In this document: positions 7,149-15,465 of the stretch, piece by piece
How positions within the stretch are numbered: position 1 is the first letter of the stretch
Layout: every line of letters begins with the position of its first letter
From: Mesorhizobium sp. J428
GTDB taxonomy: Bacteria; Pseudomonadota; Alphaproteobacteria; Rhizobiales; Rhizobiaceae
Assembly: GCF_024699925.1 (NCBI RefSeq)
Contig: NZ_JAJOMX010000001.1
Coordinates: 4,192,001 to 4,256,000 of the forward strand
Direction of reading: 5' to 3'
DNA length: 64,000 nucleotides
Notes under the pieces: generated by a model
Seen by the model: the letters and a program-made list of their open reading frames with translations, nothing else
Databases searched by the model: none
What the model was told of the DNA's origin: nothing
Translations under genes and position numbers: made by a program

Positions 7149-7169
7149 GCCTCGGGCGCATGCTCCCAT

Positions 7170-7199
7170 ATCGCCCCTTGCCCGCCGGCAAGGGGCGAT
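7170..7199 (+). terminator. Hairpin after the MFS gene
   Basis: ATCGCCCCTTGC (7170-7181) pairs perfectly with GCAAGGGGCGAT (7188-7199) around a 6-nt loop. No long T-run follows, so it may be a weak or factor-assisted terminator. It is placed correctly between the MFS gene and rarD. Confidence 0.6.
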
Positions 7200-7204
7200 C
7201 GGCT

Positions 7205-7243
7205 TGATCCATCAACGGCTTTCACCTGATCCATCAGCGCTTT
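7205..7243. repeat. Two direct repeats upstream of rarD
   Basis: TGATCCATCAACGGCTTT at 7205-7222 and TGATCCATCAGCGCTTT at 7227-7243 are near-identical, about 22 bp apart start to start, roughly two helical turns. They lie 40-80 bp before the rarD start, where tandem sites for a regulator would be found. No known regulator motif is recognised. Confidence 0.5.
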
Positions 7244-7284
7244 GAAATGGCGTGATGCTTCGCAAATGTGCATAAGCCCATGCC

Positions 7285-8220
7285 ATGACCACGGTGACCG
7301 ACACAGGCGCAGGCGCGCCGCCCGCTGAGCCGGCCCCGTCCGGCGACACGCTGAAAGGCTTCTTCTTCGCGCTGACGGCCTATCTTCTGTGGGGCTTTCT
7401 GCCGCTCTTCATGAAGCTCGTGGCGCATCTGCCGACCCTAGAGGTGCTGGCGCACCGCGTCATTTGGTCGGTGCCTATAGCGCTCCTGCTCCTTGTCTGG
7501 CTCGGCCGCACCTCCGACATCAGCCGCGCGCTGCGCTCGCCGCGCACCATGATGCAGGCCGCGGTGGCCGCCGCCTTCATCTCGTGCAACTGGGGCATCT
7601 ATGTCTGGGCGATCTCGGTCGACCGCGTGCTCGAGACCGCGCTCGGCTACTACATCAATCCGCTCCTGACGGTGCTCGTCGGCGCGCTTTTGCTCGGCGA
7701 GCGCATGAGCAGGGCGCAGATGGTGGCGATCGGCTTCGCCGTCGCAGCCGTCGCGGTGCTCACCTGGGACGCTGGAGGCCTGCCCTGGGTTTCGCTGGCG
7801 CTGGCCGGCACCTGGGCGGCCTACGCCTTCTTCAAGCGCACGCTGCCGGTCGGCCCGGCGCAGGGCTTCCTTCTCGAAGTGCTGATCCTGCTCGTCCCGG
7901 CGCTTGCCGTCGCGGCGTGGTTCCAGGCGACGGGGCGGGGGCACTTCTTCGAGCCGGGCGGCTACGAGGCCGTTCTCTTCGTCGGCTGCGGCGTCGTCAC
8001 CGCGGTTCCGCTGATCATTTATGCCACGGGCGCGAAGCTGCTCACGCTGTCCACCATCGGCATCATGCAGCACATCGCCCCCACGCTCATCTTCCTCATG
8101 GCGGTGTTCGTCTTCCACGAGCCTTTCAGCCAGGTGAAGCTCTTTGCCTTCGCGCTGATCTGGATCGCGCTGGCGATGTATACCTGGTCGTTCCTGAGCA
8201 GGCGCGGGGCGGCTCGCTGA
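7285..8220 (+). CDS. rarD: EamA family transporter RarD
   Basis: 311 residues with ten hydrophobic segments and the RarD hallmarks: YLLWGFLPLFMK near the N-terminus, EVLAHRVIWS, NWGIYVWAI, ETALGYYINPLL and IMQHIAPTLIFLMAVFVFHE. RarD proteins are inner-membrane drug/metabolite-superfamily permeases; the E. coli member is linked to chloramphenicol sensitivity but its substrate is not settled. It is preceded by a hairpin and direct repeats and followed by the convergent CorA-type gene 3 bp beyond its stop. Confidence 0.9.
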   Translation: MTTVTDTGAGAPPAEPAPSGDTLKGFFFALTAYLLWGFLPLFMKLVAHLPTLEVLAHRVIWSVPIALLLLVWLGRTSDISRALRSPRTMMQAAVAAAFISCNWGIYVWAISVDRVLETALGYYINPLLTVLVGALLLGERMSRAQMVAIGFAVAAVAVLTWDAGGLPWVSLALAGTWAAYAFFKRTLPVGPAQGFLLEVLILLVPALAVAAWFQATGRGHFFEPGGYEAVLFVGCGVVTAVPLIIYATGAKLLTLSTIGIMQHIAPTLIFLMAVFVFHEPFSQVKLFAFALIWIALAMYTWSFLSRRGAAR

Positions 8221-8223
8221 CCC

Positions 8224-9231
8224 TCAGCCGGGCCCGCCCAGGCGGCGCACGCCCATGAACACCGCGCCGGCGACCGCCACCGCGATCGCAGTCACCAGCC
8301 AGAACCCGGCCGACCCGCCTGCAAGCGGAATGCCTTCGACGTTCATGCCGAACAGGCCGGAGATGATCGTCATCGGCATCAGCACGGCGGTCAGCACCGA
8401 CAGCAGGTAGAGCAGCCGGTTCGACTGCGCGGTCAGCTTCGCCAGCAACTCGTCCTGCAGCAGGCGGGCGCGGGCCTGGATCTGTTCGCAATCGTGGTGC
8501 AGCGCGGTGGCCCTGGCCGCCAGCCGCGCCGACATCGCCGCCGCCGGCGAGGGCAGGTCGGCCTCATGCGCATGGTTGAGGTCGCGGAACAGCGTCGTCA
8601 CCGTGGCGACCTGCCGGTGCAGCAGCACCGCGTCGCGCCGTGTGGCGGTGAGCGCCTCGCGCTCGCCGTGCCAGCTATCGGTGACGATGCGGTCCTCGAT
8701 CGTGTCCAGCGCCTCGGCGAGCTTGCGGATCTCGGCGTCGAGGTGTGACAATGTCTGCGACACCACCGCCTCGACAAGCTCATAGGGCGAGCGGAACCGC
8801 TTGCCGCGCTCGACGGCCGTCCGCGCTGCCTCGACGGAGCGCAGCGGCTGCCGACGTCCGCTCACCAGCGCCGTCTCTGAGACCGCGAAGCGCAGCCGTC
8901 CGACCTCGCGCCCGGCGCTGTAGTGCTCGTGGCGCAGGTCCGGCAGCTCGCCGTGCAGCCAGCCGTCCTCGAAGTCGATGTGGCAGCTCGCCTGGCCCGC
9001 CAGGAGCGTGGCGCGGGCGGCGTCAGGTAAGCGCGGGTCGCATTCGATCGCGCGCCGGGCGCGCGCATCGGTCAGCGAATAGCTGCGCCAGCTCCACTCG
9101 GTCGGTCCGCCCCCGCTCGACAACGCCCCCTCGGCATCGAAATCGAAGGCGAAGACGAGGCCGTCCTCATCGTTCGGGCTGAACGGGGCGCGACCTTGCG
9201 CGGCTGCGGAATCGGGCATTCCGCAGCTCAA
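8224..9231 (-). CDS. CorA/ZntB family divalent cation transporter
   Basis: 335 residues. The large N-terminal cytoplasmic domain ends in long helices (LSHLDAEIRKLAEALDTIED onward). Two C-terminal membrane segments are joined by the family signature GMN (SGLFGMNVEGIPL). The GMN loop followed by a neutral stretch instead of the CorA MPEL is closer to ZntB, which moves Zn2+. The family is pentameric in the inner membrane. It converges with rarD and lies 8 bp downstream of the LOG-family gene, so the two may be cotranscribed. Confidence 0.87.
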   Translation of the reverse strand: MSCGMPDSAAAQGRAPFSPNDEDGLVFAFDFDAEGALSSGGGPTEWSWRSYSLTDARARRAIECDPRLPDAARATLLAGQASCHIDFEDGWLHGELPDLRHEHYSAGREVGRLRFAVSETALVSGRRQPLRSVEAARTAVERGKRFRSPYELVEAVVSQTLSHLDAEIRKLAEALDTIEDRIVTDSWHGEREALTATRRDAVLLHRQVATVTTLFRDLNHAHEADLPSPAAAMSARLAARATALHHDCEQIQARARLLQDELLAKLTAQSNRLLYLLSVLTAVLMPMTIISGLFGMNVEGIPLAGGSAGFWLVTAIAVAVAGAVFMGVRRLGGPG

Positions 9232-9239
9232 TCACAGAT

Positions 9240-9845
9240 TTACAACCGTTCGATGACAGCCTCGTCGCCCGCCGCGCGGCCCGGCTCTGCGGCGTCCAGG
9301 ATCGCCGGCACGATCCCGTCGGCCGTGTCCACGACCAGCGGCTGGACCAGATGCCCGGTGTGGACGAAGCCTTCGGCGCGCATGTGGTCGATCAGCGTCA
9401 GCATCGGGTTCCAGAAGCCGCCGATATTGCCGTAGACGATCGGCTTGCGGTGCCGGCCGAGTTGCGCCCAGGTCATGATCTCGACGATCTCCTCCACCGT
9501 GCCGATGCCGCCCGGCAACGCCACGAATGCGTCGGATTCCTCGAACATCCTGTGTTTGCGCTGGTGCATGTCCTCGGTGATGACGAGTTCGTCGAGCCGT
9601 TCCAGCGCGCTCTCGGTGGCTTCCTTGTTCATCAGGAAGCGCGGGATGATGCCCATGACCTTGCCGCCGGCTTCGCGCGTGCCGGAGGCTACCGCGCCCA
9701 TGATGCCCTTGGTCCCGCCGCCATAGACGAGGCGCAGACCGTGCGATGCGATGGAGCGGCCGAGCGTGCGGCCGGCTTCGAGATAGGTCTCGCCCCGGCC
9801 GGGCGAGGAACCGCAATAGACGCAGATGGATCGAATCGTGCTCAT
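9240..9845 (-). CDS. LOG family protein (cytokinin riboside 5'-monophosphate phosphoribohydrolase type)
   Basis: About 201 residues with the Rossmann-like LOG signatures: SICVYCGSS at the start, LVYGGGTKGIMGA, the nucleotide site LPGGIGTVEEIVE and RKPIVYGNIGGFW. LOG enzymes split nucleoside 5'-monophosphates, releasing free base and ribose-5-phosphate; in plants and some bacteria this activates cytokinins. In most bacteria the physiological target may be AMP or IMP. An upstream GTG at 9863 would add six residues; I prefer ATG 9845, although no strong ribosome site decides it. Confidence 0.9.
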   Translation of the reverse strand: MSTIRSICVYCGSSPGRGETYLEAGRTLGRSIASHGLRLVYGGGTKGIMGAVASGTREAGGKVMGIIPRFLMNKEATESALERLDELVITEDMHQRKHRMFEESDAFVALPGGIGTVEEIVEIMTWAQLGRHRKPIVYGNIGGFWNPMLTLIDHMRAEGFVHTGHLVQPLVVDTADGIVPAILDAAEPGRAAGDEAVIERL

Positions 9846-9996
9846 GATGACGATAGCCGCCACGACAGGCCGCCAAGGTCAAGGCTCGGCGTTGTCGCTG
9901 GCTGCCTTCGGACGACCGGGAAATGCCGCGTTTTCCTTGTCGCAGGTGCGAAAACAGTCTAGACCCGGCGCAATTGGCTAAGGAAATCGCGGGAAG

Positions 9997-11484
9997 ATGC
10001 TGTCGACACCGTTGAAGGCATTGCTGGGCGTGTTGGGGTCCGTCGTCGTGGTCGGCGGAGGCGCCTATCTGGGCGGTGCATTCGACCGCTTCATCGCTGC
10101 GCCGCCGGCGCAGCTTGCCGCGCTGCCGCCCCCGACCGCGACCGACGGCAAGCCCGGGCAGCCAGCGTCGGTCACGACACCTACCGAGGCCAGGCCGCAG
10201 GCGCAGGACAAGCCCGCCGCCACCGTGCCGGGCAACCCCGAGCCGGCGAAGGCCGGCATCGTTCCGCCGAGCTTCGACATCCTGCGCGTCGAGCCGGACG
10301 GCTCGATCGTCATCGCCGGCAAGGCGCCGGGCGGATCGAAGGTCGAGATTCTTGCCGGCTCCAAGGTGATCGGCCAGGCCGCCGCCGGTCCGGAAGGCGA
10401 TTTCGCTGTCGTGGTCGACAATCCGCTGGCTCCCGGCAGCTACCAGCTCGTGCTGCGCGCCACCGACGACGCCAATGGCACCGCCATGTCGACGGAGACC
10501 GCGATCGTGTCGATCCCGCAGAAGCCGGATGGCCAGGTGCTCGCTTTGGTGGAGCAGCCCGGCCAGCCGAGCAAGCTGATCACCGTTCCCGAGCCGATGG
10601 TGGCGAAGCCCGCCGAGCCGGCCGCTCCCGCACCGGCCAAGCCTGACCAGCCCGCGGCACCTCAGGCGAACCAGAGCGCCGTGCCGGCACCGGCCGCGCC
10701 GCCTGCCGAGGCCAAGCCCGCGCCTGCCGAAGTCGCGGTGGCCAAGCCCGAGCCGACGCAACCCGCGCCGAACGACCTGCATGTCGAGGTCAAGGCGATC
10801 GAGATCGAAGGCAACAAGGTGTTCGTCGCCGGCGTCGCGACGCCGAAGAAGCCGGTGCGCGCCTATGCCAACGAGCTGATGCTGGGCGAAACCCGCTCGT
10901 CGGAATCGGGCGAGTTCCTGATTGAGACGCTGCGCGACCTGCCGGTCGGCGACTACATTGTTCGCGCCGACCTCCTGGCGGACGATGGCCAGAAGGTGCT
11001 GATGCGCGCCCAGGTCCCGTTCCGCCGCGAAGCCGGTGAATCGGTCGCCGCGGTCGCGCCGGAGCCCAAGCCGGCTGCCGAAGCGTCTCAGCCGGCATCG
11101 CCCGCCGCTGCGACGGACGCTCCGTCAGCGCCTGCGGCCGAAGCAAAGCCCACCGCCGAGCCGGCCGCGAAGCCAGAGCAGCAGGCCTCTGCGCAGCCGC
11201 CTTCGGTGACCGCCGAGCCGTTGCAGTCGGTCGACGGCGCCGTCATCATCCGCCGCGGCGACACGCTGTGGCGCATTTCGCGCCGGGTCTACGGCCGTGG
11301 CGTGCGCTACTCCACGATCTACCTCGCCAATCAGAACCAGATCGCCGATCCGGACCGTATCTGGCCGGGCCAGGTCTTTGCCGTGCCGGTCAAGACGGAC
11401 GAGGGCGAGACCGCCGACATGGAGGCGGTCGCCAACCAGAAGGCCAGTCCCGAGGACATCGGCAAGTCCAGCGCCGTTCGCTGA
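9997..11484 (+). CDS. LysM peptidoglycan-binding protein with Ala/Pro-rich linkers
   Basis: 495 residues. An N-terminal membrane anchor (LLGVLGSVVVVGGGAYLGG) is followed by an Ala/Pro-rich linker. Two Ig-like segments at about 88-165 and 265-345 follow (IVIAGKAPGGSKVEILAG; KVFVAGVATPKKPVRAYANE), then another Ala/Pro/Glu linker. A C-terminal LysM domain at about 418-470 contains RRGDTLWRISRRVYG and PDRIWPGQVFAVP. LysM binds peptidoglycan glycan, so the protein probably spans from inner membrane to cell wall. Similar proteins are common in Hyphomicrobiales without an assigned role. Confidence 0.87.
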   Translation: MLSTPLKALLGVLGSVVVVGGGAYLGGAFDRFIAAPPAQLAALPPPTATDGKPGQPASVTTPTEARPQAQDKPAATVPGNPEPAKAGIVPPSFDILRVEPDGSIVIAGKAPGGSKVEILAGSKVIGQAAAGPEGDFAVVVDNPLAPGSYQLVLRATDDANGTAMSTETAIVSIPQKPDGQVLALVEQPGQPSKLITVPEPMVAKPAEPAAPAPAKPDQPAAPQANQSAVPAPAAPPAEAKPAPAEVAVAKPEPTQPAPNDLHVEVKAIEIEGNKVFVAGVATPKKPVRAYANELMLGETRSSESGEFLIETLRDLPVGDYIVRADLLADDGQKVLMRAQVPFRREAGESVAAVAPEPKPAAEASQPASPAAATDAPSAPAAEAKPTAEPAAKPEQQASAQPPSVTAEPLQSVDGAVIIRRGDTLWRISRRVYGRGVRYSTIYLANQNQIADPDRIWPGQVFAVPVKTDEGETADMEAVANQKASPEDIGKSSAVR

Positions 11485-11520
11485 AATCGGGGAATCGTGC
11501 GTTTGGGCAGTTGCGTTGAG

Positions 11521-11550
11521 ATCGTTCATCGTCTATCGCCGATGAACGAT
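11521..11550. promoter_or_regulatory. Operator inverted repeat at the arsR start
   Basis: ATCGTTCATCG (11521-11531) and CGATGAACGAT (11540-11550) are perfect 11-bp inverted arms around an 8-nt spacer. The right arm runs into the ATG of the ArsR gene at 11549. A dyad of this type over a start region fits repression of the regulator and the ABC exporter by the ArsR dimer. Confidence 0.78.
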
Positions 11551-11893
11551 GAATCTGATCGAACTCCAATCGTCCAAAGCGGCTGCCTTGCCGTGCTCTC
11601 TCGACGAGATGGCGCGCCGGCTGGCGGCCTTGGCGCATCCGGCGCGCCTGCGCATCCTGCGCCACCTCTCCGGTCGTGGCGCCTGCTGCTGCAAGGAAGT
11701 GGTCGAGCAGCTCGATCTGGCGCAGTCGACCGTCTCCCAGCACCTTAAGGTTCTGGTCGACGCCGGCCTCGTCCGCTTCTCCCCGGAGCGCCAGCGCTCC
11801 CGATACACCGTGAACGTCGAGGAAGTGGCGCGCCTGTCACGGGCGCTGTCGGGCTACCTTGATGACTGCAGCGCGACCAACTGCTGCGACTGA
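11549..11893 (+). CDS. ArsR family transcriptional regulator
   Basis: 114 residues. The winged helix-turn-helix includes ALAHPARLRILRHLSG, then VVEQLDLAQSTVSQHLKVL (recognition helix) and GLVRFSPERQRSRYTVN (wing). A cysteine cluster in GACCCKEVV at the start of the DNA-binding helices and a CSATNCC tail could bind a metal or react with a thiol-active ligand. The family releases DNA when a metal or other effector binds. It overlaps the following ABC exporter frame and is preceded by an 11-bp-arm operator. Metal or sulfur stress control of the exporter is the likely role. Confidence 0.9.
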   Translation: MNLIELQSSKAAALPCSLDEMARRLAALAHPARLRILRHLSGRGACCCKEVVEQLDLAQSTVSQHLKVLVDAGLVRFSPERQRSRYTVNVEEVARLSRALSGYLDDCSATNCCD

Positions 11894-13814
11894 AGACAAC
11901 AAGAAGACCAGGAAACGCACCGTGGCCACCAAGACCGTCTCCGCCGATTCCGGCTCGCTCTGGAAAACACTGCTCAATCTCTGGCCCTATATGTGGCCGG
12001 AGGGACGCATGGACCTCAAGTTGCGCGTGCTGTGGGCGACGCTGTTCCTGGTCGTCGCGAAGATCGTCCTGATCCTCGTGCCCTATTTCTTCAAATGGTC
12101 GACCGACGCGCTTGCCAGGGACGGCGGGCCGATGCCGGACCTGCCGGCCTTCCTGCTCGCGCCGGTAATGCTCGTCATCGCCTACAACGTGGTGCGCATC
12201 GCCCAGTGGGGCTTCAACCAGCTGCGCGACGCGCTGTTCGCCCGGGTAGGCCAGCATGCCGTCCGGCAGCTCGCCTACAAGACCTTCGTCCACCTCCACC
12301 GCCTGTCCCTGCGCTTCCATCTCGAGCGCCGAACCGGCGGCCTGTCCCGCGTCATCGAGCGCGGCACCAAGGGCATCGAGACGATCGTGCGCTTCACGAT
12401 CCTCAACACGCTGCCGACGATCCTCGAATTCGCCATGACCGCCGTCATCTTCGCGGTCGCGTACGGCGTCATCTATGTCGTCATCGTTGCCGTCACGGTG
12501 GTGGCCTACACCTGGTTCACCGTCTGGGCGTCCGACTGGCGCATCGCCATCCGCCGCGAGATGAACGACAGCGACACGGACGCCAACACCAAGGCGATCG
12601 ATTCGCTGCTGAACTTCGAGACGGTGAAGTATTTCAACAACGAGCAGATGGAGGCCGCGCGCTTCGACCGCTCGATGGCGCGTTACGAGGACGCGGCGAC
12701 CAAGACCTGGACCTCGCTCGGCTGGCTGAACTTCGGCCAGGGCGTCATCTTCGGCATCGGCATGACGGCCTGCATGGTGCTTTCCGCGCTCGAGGTGCAG
12801 GCCGGCACCCAGACCATCGGCGACTTCGTCTTCATCAACGCCATGCTGATGCAGCTCTCTGTGCCGCTCAACTTCATCGGCTTCATCTACCGCGAGATCC
12901 GCCAGGGACTCACCGACATCGAACAGATGTTCGACCTGCTCGACGTGAAGGAGGAAGTGACCGACCGGCCGGACGCGAAGCCGCTCGCGGTCCAAGCCGG
13001 CGCCATCCGCTTCGAGGACGTGCATTTCTCCTACGACTCAAACCGGCCGATCCTCAAGGGCGTCTCCTTCGAGGTTCCGGCCGGCAAGACGGTGGCCATC
13101 GTCGGCCCGTCCGGCGCGGGCAAGTCGACAATCTCGCGGCTGCTCTTCCGCTTCTACGACATCCAGCAGGGCCGTGTCACGATCGACGGTCAGGACATCC
13201 GCGACGTCACGCAGGAGAGCCTGCGGGCGCAGATCGGCATGGTTCCGCAGGACACGGTGCTGTTCAACGACACCATCCTTTACAACATCCGCTACGGCCG
13301 CATGAGCGCCCCCGAGGAGGAGGTGAAGCGGGCGGCCGAACTGGCGCAGATCTCGAAATTCATCGAGACGCTGCCGGACGGCTACCGCTCGATGGTAGGC
13401 GAGCGCGGCCTCAAGCTCTCGGGCGGCGAGAAGCAGCGCGTGGCGATCGCCCGCACCATCCTCAAGGCGCCGCCGATCCTGATGCTGGACGAGGCCACCT
13501 CGGCGCTCGACACGCAGACCGAGCAGGAGATCCAGGACGCGCTCGACCTCGTGAGCCGCGGCCGCACCACGCTCGTCATCGCCCACCGGCTCTCTACCGT
13601 CATCTCCGCCGATGAAATCATCGTGCTGCGCGACGGCCGCATCGCCGAGCGCGGCACGCATCGCGACCTGCTCGCCAAAGGCGGCCTCTACGCGACGATG
13701 TGGGACCGCCAGCGCGAGGCGACGGAGGCCGAGGAACGCCTGCGCCGGGCGCGCGAGACCGACGACGACGGCGTGATCGTCCGTCGCCGCACGGCCGAGG
13801 TCGCGCAGAGCTGA
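11859..13814 (+). CDS. Atm1-type ABC exporter (permease-ATPase fusion)
   Basis: About 651 residues from ATG 11859; GTG 11922 is a possible later start. Six membrane segments lie between about 50 and 330. The ATPase domain contains Walker [10 protein letters not shown], the Q-loop region MVPQDTVLFNDT, signature LSGGEKQRVAIART, Walker B ILMLDEATSALD and the H-loop IAHRLST. The long N-terminal extension and YFFKWSTDAL segment fit the Atm1/HMT1 class, inner-membrane half-exporters of glutathione-linked metals or sulfur compounds that act as dimers. Overlap with arsR indicates cotranscription and a metal-detoxification or sulfur-export role. Confidence 0.9.
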   Translation: MMTAARPTAATEDNKKTRKRTVATKTVSADSGSLWKTLLNLWPYMWPEGRMDLKLRVLWATLFLVVAKIVLILVPYFFKWSTDALARDGGPMPDLPAFLLAPVMLVIAYNVVRIAQWGFNQLRDALFARVGQHAVRQLAYKTFVHLHRLSLRFHLERRTGGLSRVIERGTKGIETIVRFTILNTLPTILEFAMTAVIFAVAYGVIYVVIVAVTVVAYTWFTVWASDWRIAIRREMNDSDTDANTKAIDSLLNFETVKYFNNEQMEAARFDRSMARYEDAATKTWTSLGWLNFGQGVIFGIGMTACMVLSALEVQAGTQTIGDFVFINAMLMQLSVPLNFIGFIYREIRQGLTDIEQMFDLLDVKEEVTDRPDAKPLAVQAGAIRFEDVHFSYDSNRPILKGVSFEVPAGKTVAIVGPSGAGKSTISRLLFRFYDIQQGRVTIDGQDIRDVTQESLRAQIGMVPQDTVLFNDTILYNIRYGRMSAPEEEVKRAAELAQISKFIETLPDGYRSMVGERGLKLSGGEKQRVAIARTILKAPPILMLDEATSALDTQTEQEIQDALDLVSRGRTTLVIAHRLSTVISADEIIVLRDGRIAERGTHRDLLAKGGLYATMWDRQREATEAEERLRRARETDDDGVIVRRRTAEVAQS

Positions 13815-13913
13815 CGAGCCGCCTTCAGGCAACCGCCGCGCGCGCCGTGCGTTGCGACAGGGATGGGATTGGTCTAATCAGTCGCCCTGTCCAACCGGGA
13901 GCGGGCTATCGCG

Positions 13914-14612
13914 ATGAGCCTTGTCGACAGCATCAAGAGCGCCATGGTGCCCGTGCACCGGGAAGGCTACCCCTTCATCGCAGGCTTCGGCATCGCGACG
14001 CTCGTGCTCGGCCTGGTCTGGCAGCCGCTGTTCTGGATCGGGCTGATCCTCACCGGCTGGTGCGCCTATTTCTTCCGCGATCCGCAGCGCGTCACGCCGG
14101 TCGACGATTCGCTGGTCGTCAGCCCCGCCGACGGCATCGTGTCCGCGGTCGGCCCGGCGATCCCGCCGCGCGAACTGGGGCTCGGCGGCGACGAGATGCT
14201 GCGCATCTCGGTCTTCATGAACGTCTTCTCCTGCCATGTGAACCGCTCGCCGGTGCGCGGCCGCATCACCCGCATCGAGCACCGGCCCGGCAGGTTTCTC
14301 AACGCCGAGCTCGACAAGGCGAGCGAGGAGAACGAGCGCAACGGCCTCGTCATCGACGCGCCGCACGGAACGGTCGGCGTGGTGCAGATCGCCGGCCTTG
14401 TCGCCCGCCGCATCGTCTGCTGGGCCGACGAGGGCTCGCCGATCACGGTCGGCGAACGCTTCGGCCTGATCCGCTTCGGCTCGCGCGTCGACGTCTATCT
14501 TCCCACCGGCGTCAGGCCGCGCGTCGCTGTCGGCCAGACCTCGGTCGCCGGCGAGACCGTGATCGCCGATTTCAGCGGCGAAGCGGGCTTCCCGCTGGTG
14601 CGGGTGTCGTAG
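13914..14612 (+). CDS. psd: Phosphatidylserine decarboxylase proenzyme
   Basis: 232 residues, the short alphaproteobacterial (Psd-A) type. [10 protein letters not shown] and [11 protein letters not shown] lie in the N-terminal part, [11 protein letters not shown] carries the conserved His, and FGS near residues 188-190 is the self-cleavage site: Gly189-Ser190 would yield the pyruvoyl alpha chain. The enzyme turns phosphatidylserine into phosphatidylethanolamine at the inner membrane. A hydrophobic segment at about 20-50 anchors it. It is followed 4 bp later by pssA, which makes its substrate. Confidence 0.95.
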   Translation: MSLVDSIKSAMVPVHREGYPFIAGFGIATLVLGLVWQPLFWIGLILTGWCAYFFRDPQRVTPVDDSLVVSPADGIVSAVGPAIPPRELGLGGDEMLRISVFMNVFSCHVNRSPVRGRITRIEHRPGRFLNAELDKASEENERNGLVIDAPHGTVGVVQIAGLVARRIVCWADEGSPITVGERFGLIRFGSRVDVYLPTGVRPRVAVGQTSVAGETVIADFSGEAGFPLVRVS

Positions 14613-14616
14613 TCGC

Positions 14617-15465
14617 ATGATGGAGACACCGTTTCCTCCGTTCGATCCGCATGGCGCGCCGACCCGTCATGGCGCGAAGATCCGCGACATTCCGCTCAGG
14701 ATGATGCTGCCCAACCTGATCACGGTCCTGGCGATCTGCGCCGGCCTCTCCGGCATCAGGCTCGCCTTCGAGGGCCGCTTCGAGATCGCTGTTATCATGG
14801 TGCTGTTCGCCGCCTTCCTCGATGGCATCGACGGGCGCGTCGCGCGGATGCTGAAGGCGACGTCCAAGTTCGGCGAGCAGATGGATTCGCTGGCCGACAT
14901 CGTCAATTTCGGCGCCGCCCCCGCGCTCGTCCTTTACGCCTACCTTCTCGACCGCGCCGGGCCGATCGGCTGGACAGCAGCCCTTCTCTTCGCCATCGCC
15001 TGTGGGCTCCGGCTCGCTCGTTTCAACGTCCAGATCGCCGATCCCGACCGCCCCGCCTGGATGGCGGACTATTTCACCGGCGTTCCTGCCCCGGCCGGCG
15101 CGGTGCTGGTCATGCTGCCGGTCTATCTCGGCTTCCTCGGTTTCGAGGCCAATCTCTTCGTCGCCTATCTGTCCTGTGCCTACACCGTGATCGTGGCGGT
15201 GCTGCTCGTCTCCACCCTGCCTGTCTTCTCCGGCAAGAGCTCCGGCTCCAGGGTCCGCGGCGATGTCGTCTTCCCGCTGATTCTCGTCGCGGTGTTCTAC
15301 GTGCTGATGCTGTCGAGCTTCACCTGGGAGACGATGGCGGCGACGGCCGTCGCCTATCTGTTGTTCCTGCCGTTCAGCGTGAAGCTCTATGCGCGGCGGC
15401 TCCAGAAGGAGAGGCGCGCGGCGGACATCGCCAAGTCCGGCAAGGCGCCGGCTGAGGAAGCCTAG
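14617..15465 (+). CDS. pssA: CDP-diacylglycerol-serine O-phosphatidyltransferase
   Basis: 282 residues. The CDP-alcohol phosphotransferase motif is clear at about 68-90: D-G-x2-A-R-x8-G-x3-D-x3-D, seen as FLDGIDGRVARMLKATSKFG followed by EQMDSLADIV. About eight membrane helices are present. It makes phosphatidylserine from CDP-diacylglycerol and serine, feeding psd directly upstream. The stop overlaps by 4 bp with the stop of the convergent acyltransferase gene. Confidence 0.95.
   Translation: MMETPFPPFDPHGAPTRHGAKIRDIPLRMMLPNLITVLAICAGLSGIRLAFEGRFEIAVIMVLFAAFLDGIDGRVARMLKATSKFGEQMDSLADIVNFGAAPALVLYAYLLDRAGPIGWTAALLFAIACGLRLARFNVQIADPDRPAWMADYFTGVPAPAGAVLVMLPVYLGFLGFEANLFVAYLSCAYTVIVAVLLVSTLPVFSGKSSGSRVRGDVVFPLILVAVFYVLMLSSFTWETMAATAVAYLLFLPFSVKLYARRLQKERRAADIAKSGKAPAEEA

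Noticed and set aside
5334..7169. 611-aa open frame antisense to marR and the MFS gene
   Set aside because: High-GC shadow frame of repetitive charged residues; the sense strand encodes recognisable MarR and MFS proteins.
10600..11200. Repetitive Pro/Ala-coding DNA as a tandem repeat or CRISPR
   Set aside because: It is the linker of the LysM protein; the units are irregular and codon-level, with no spacer structure.
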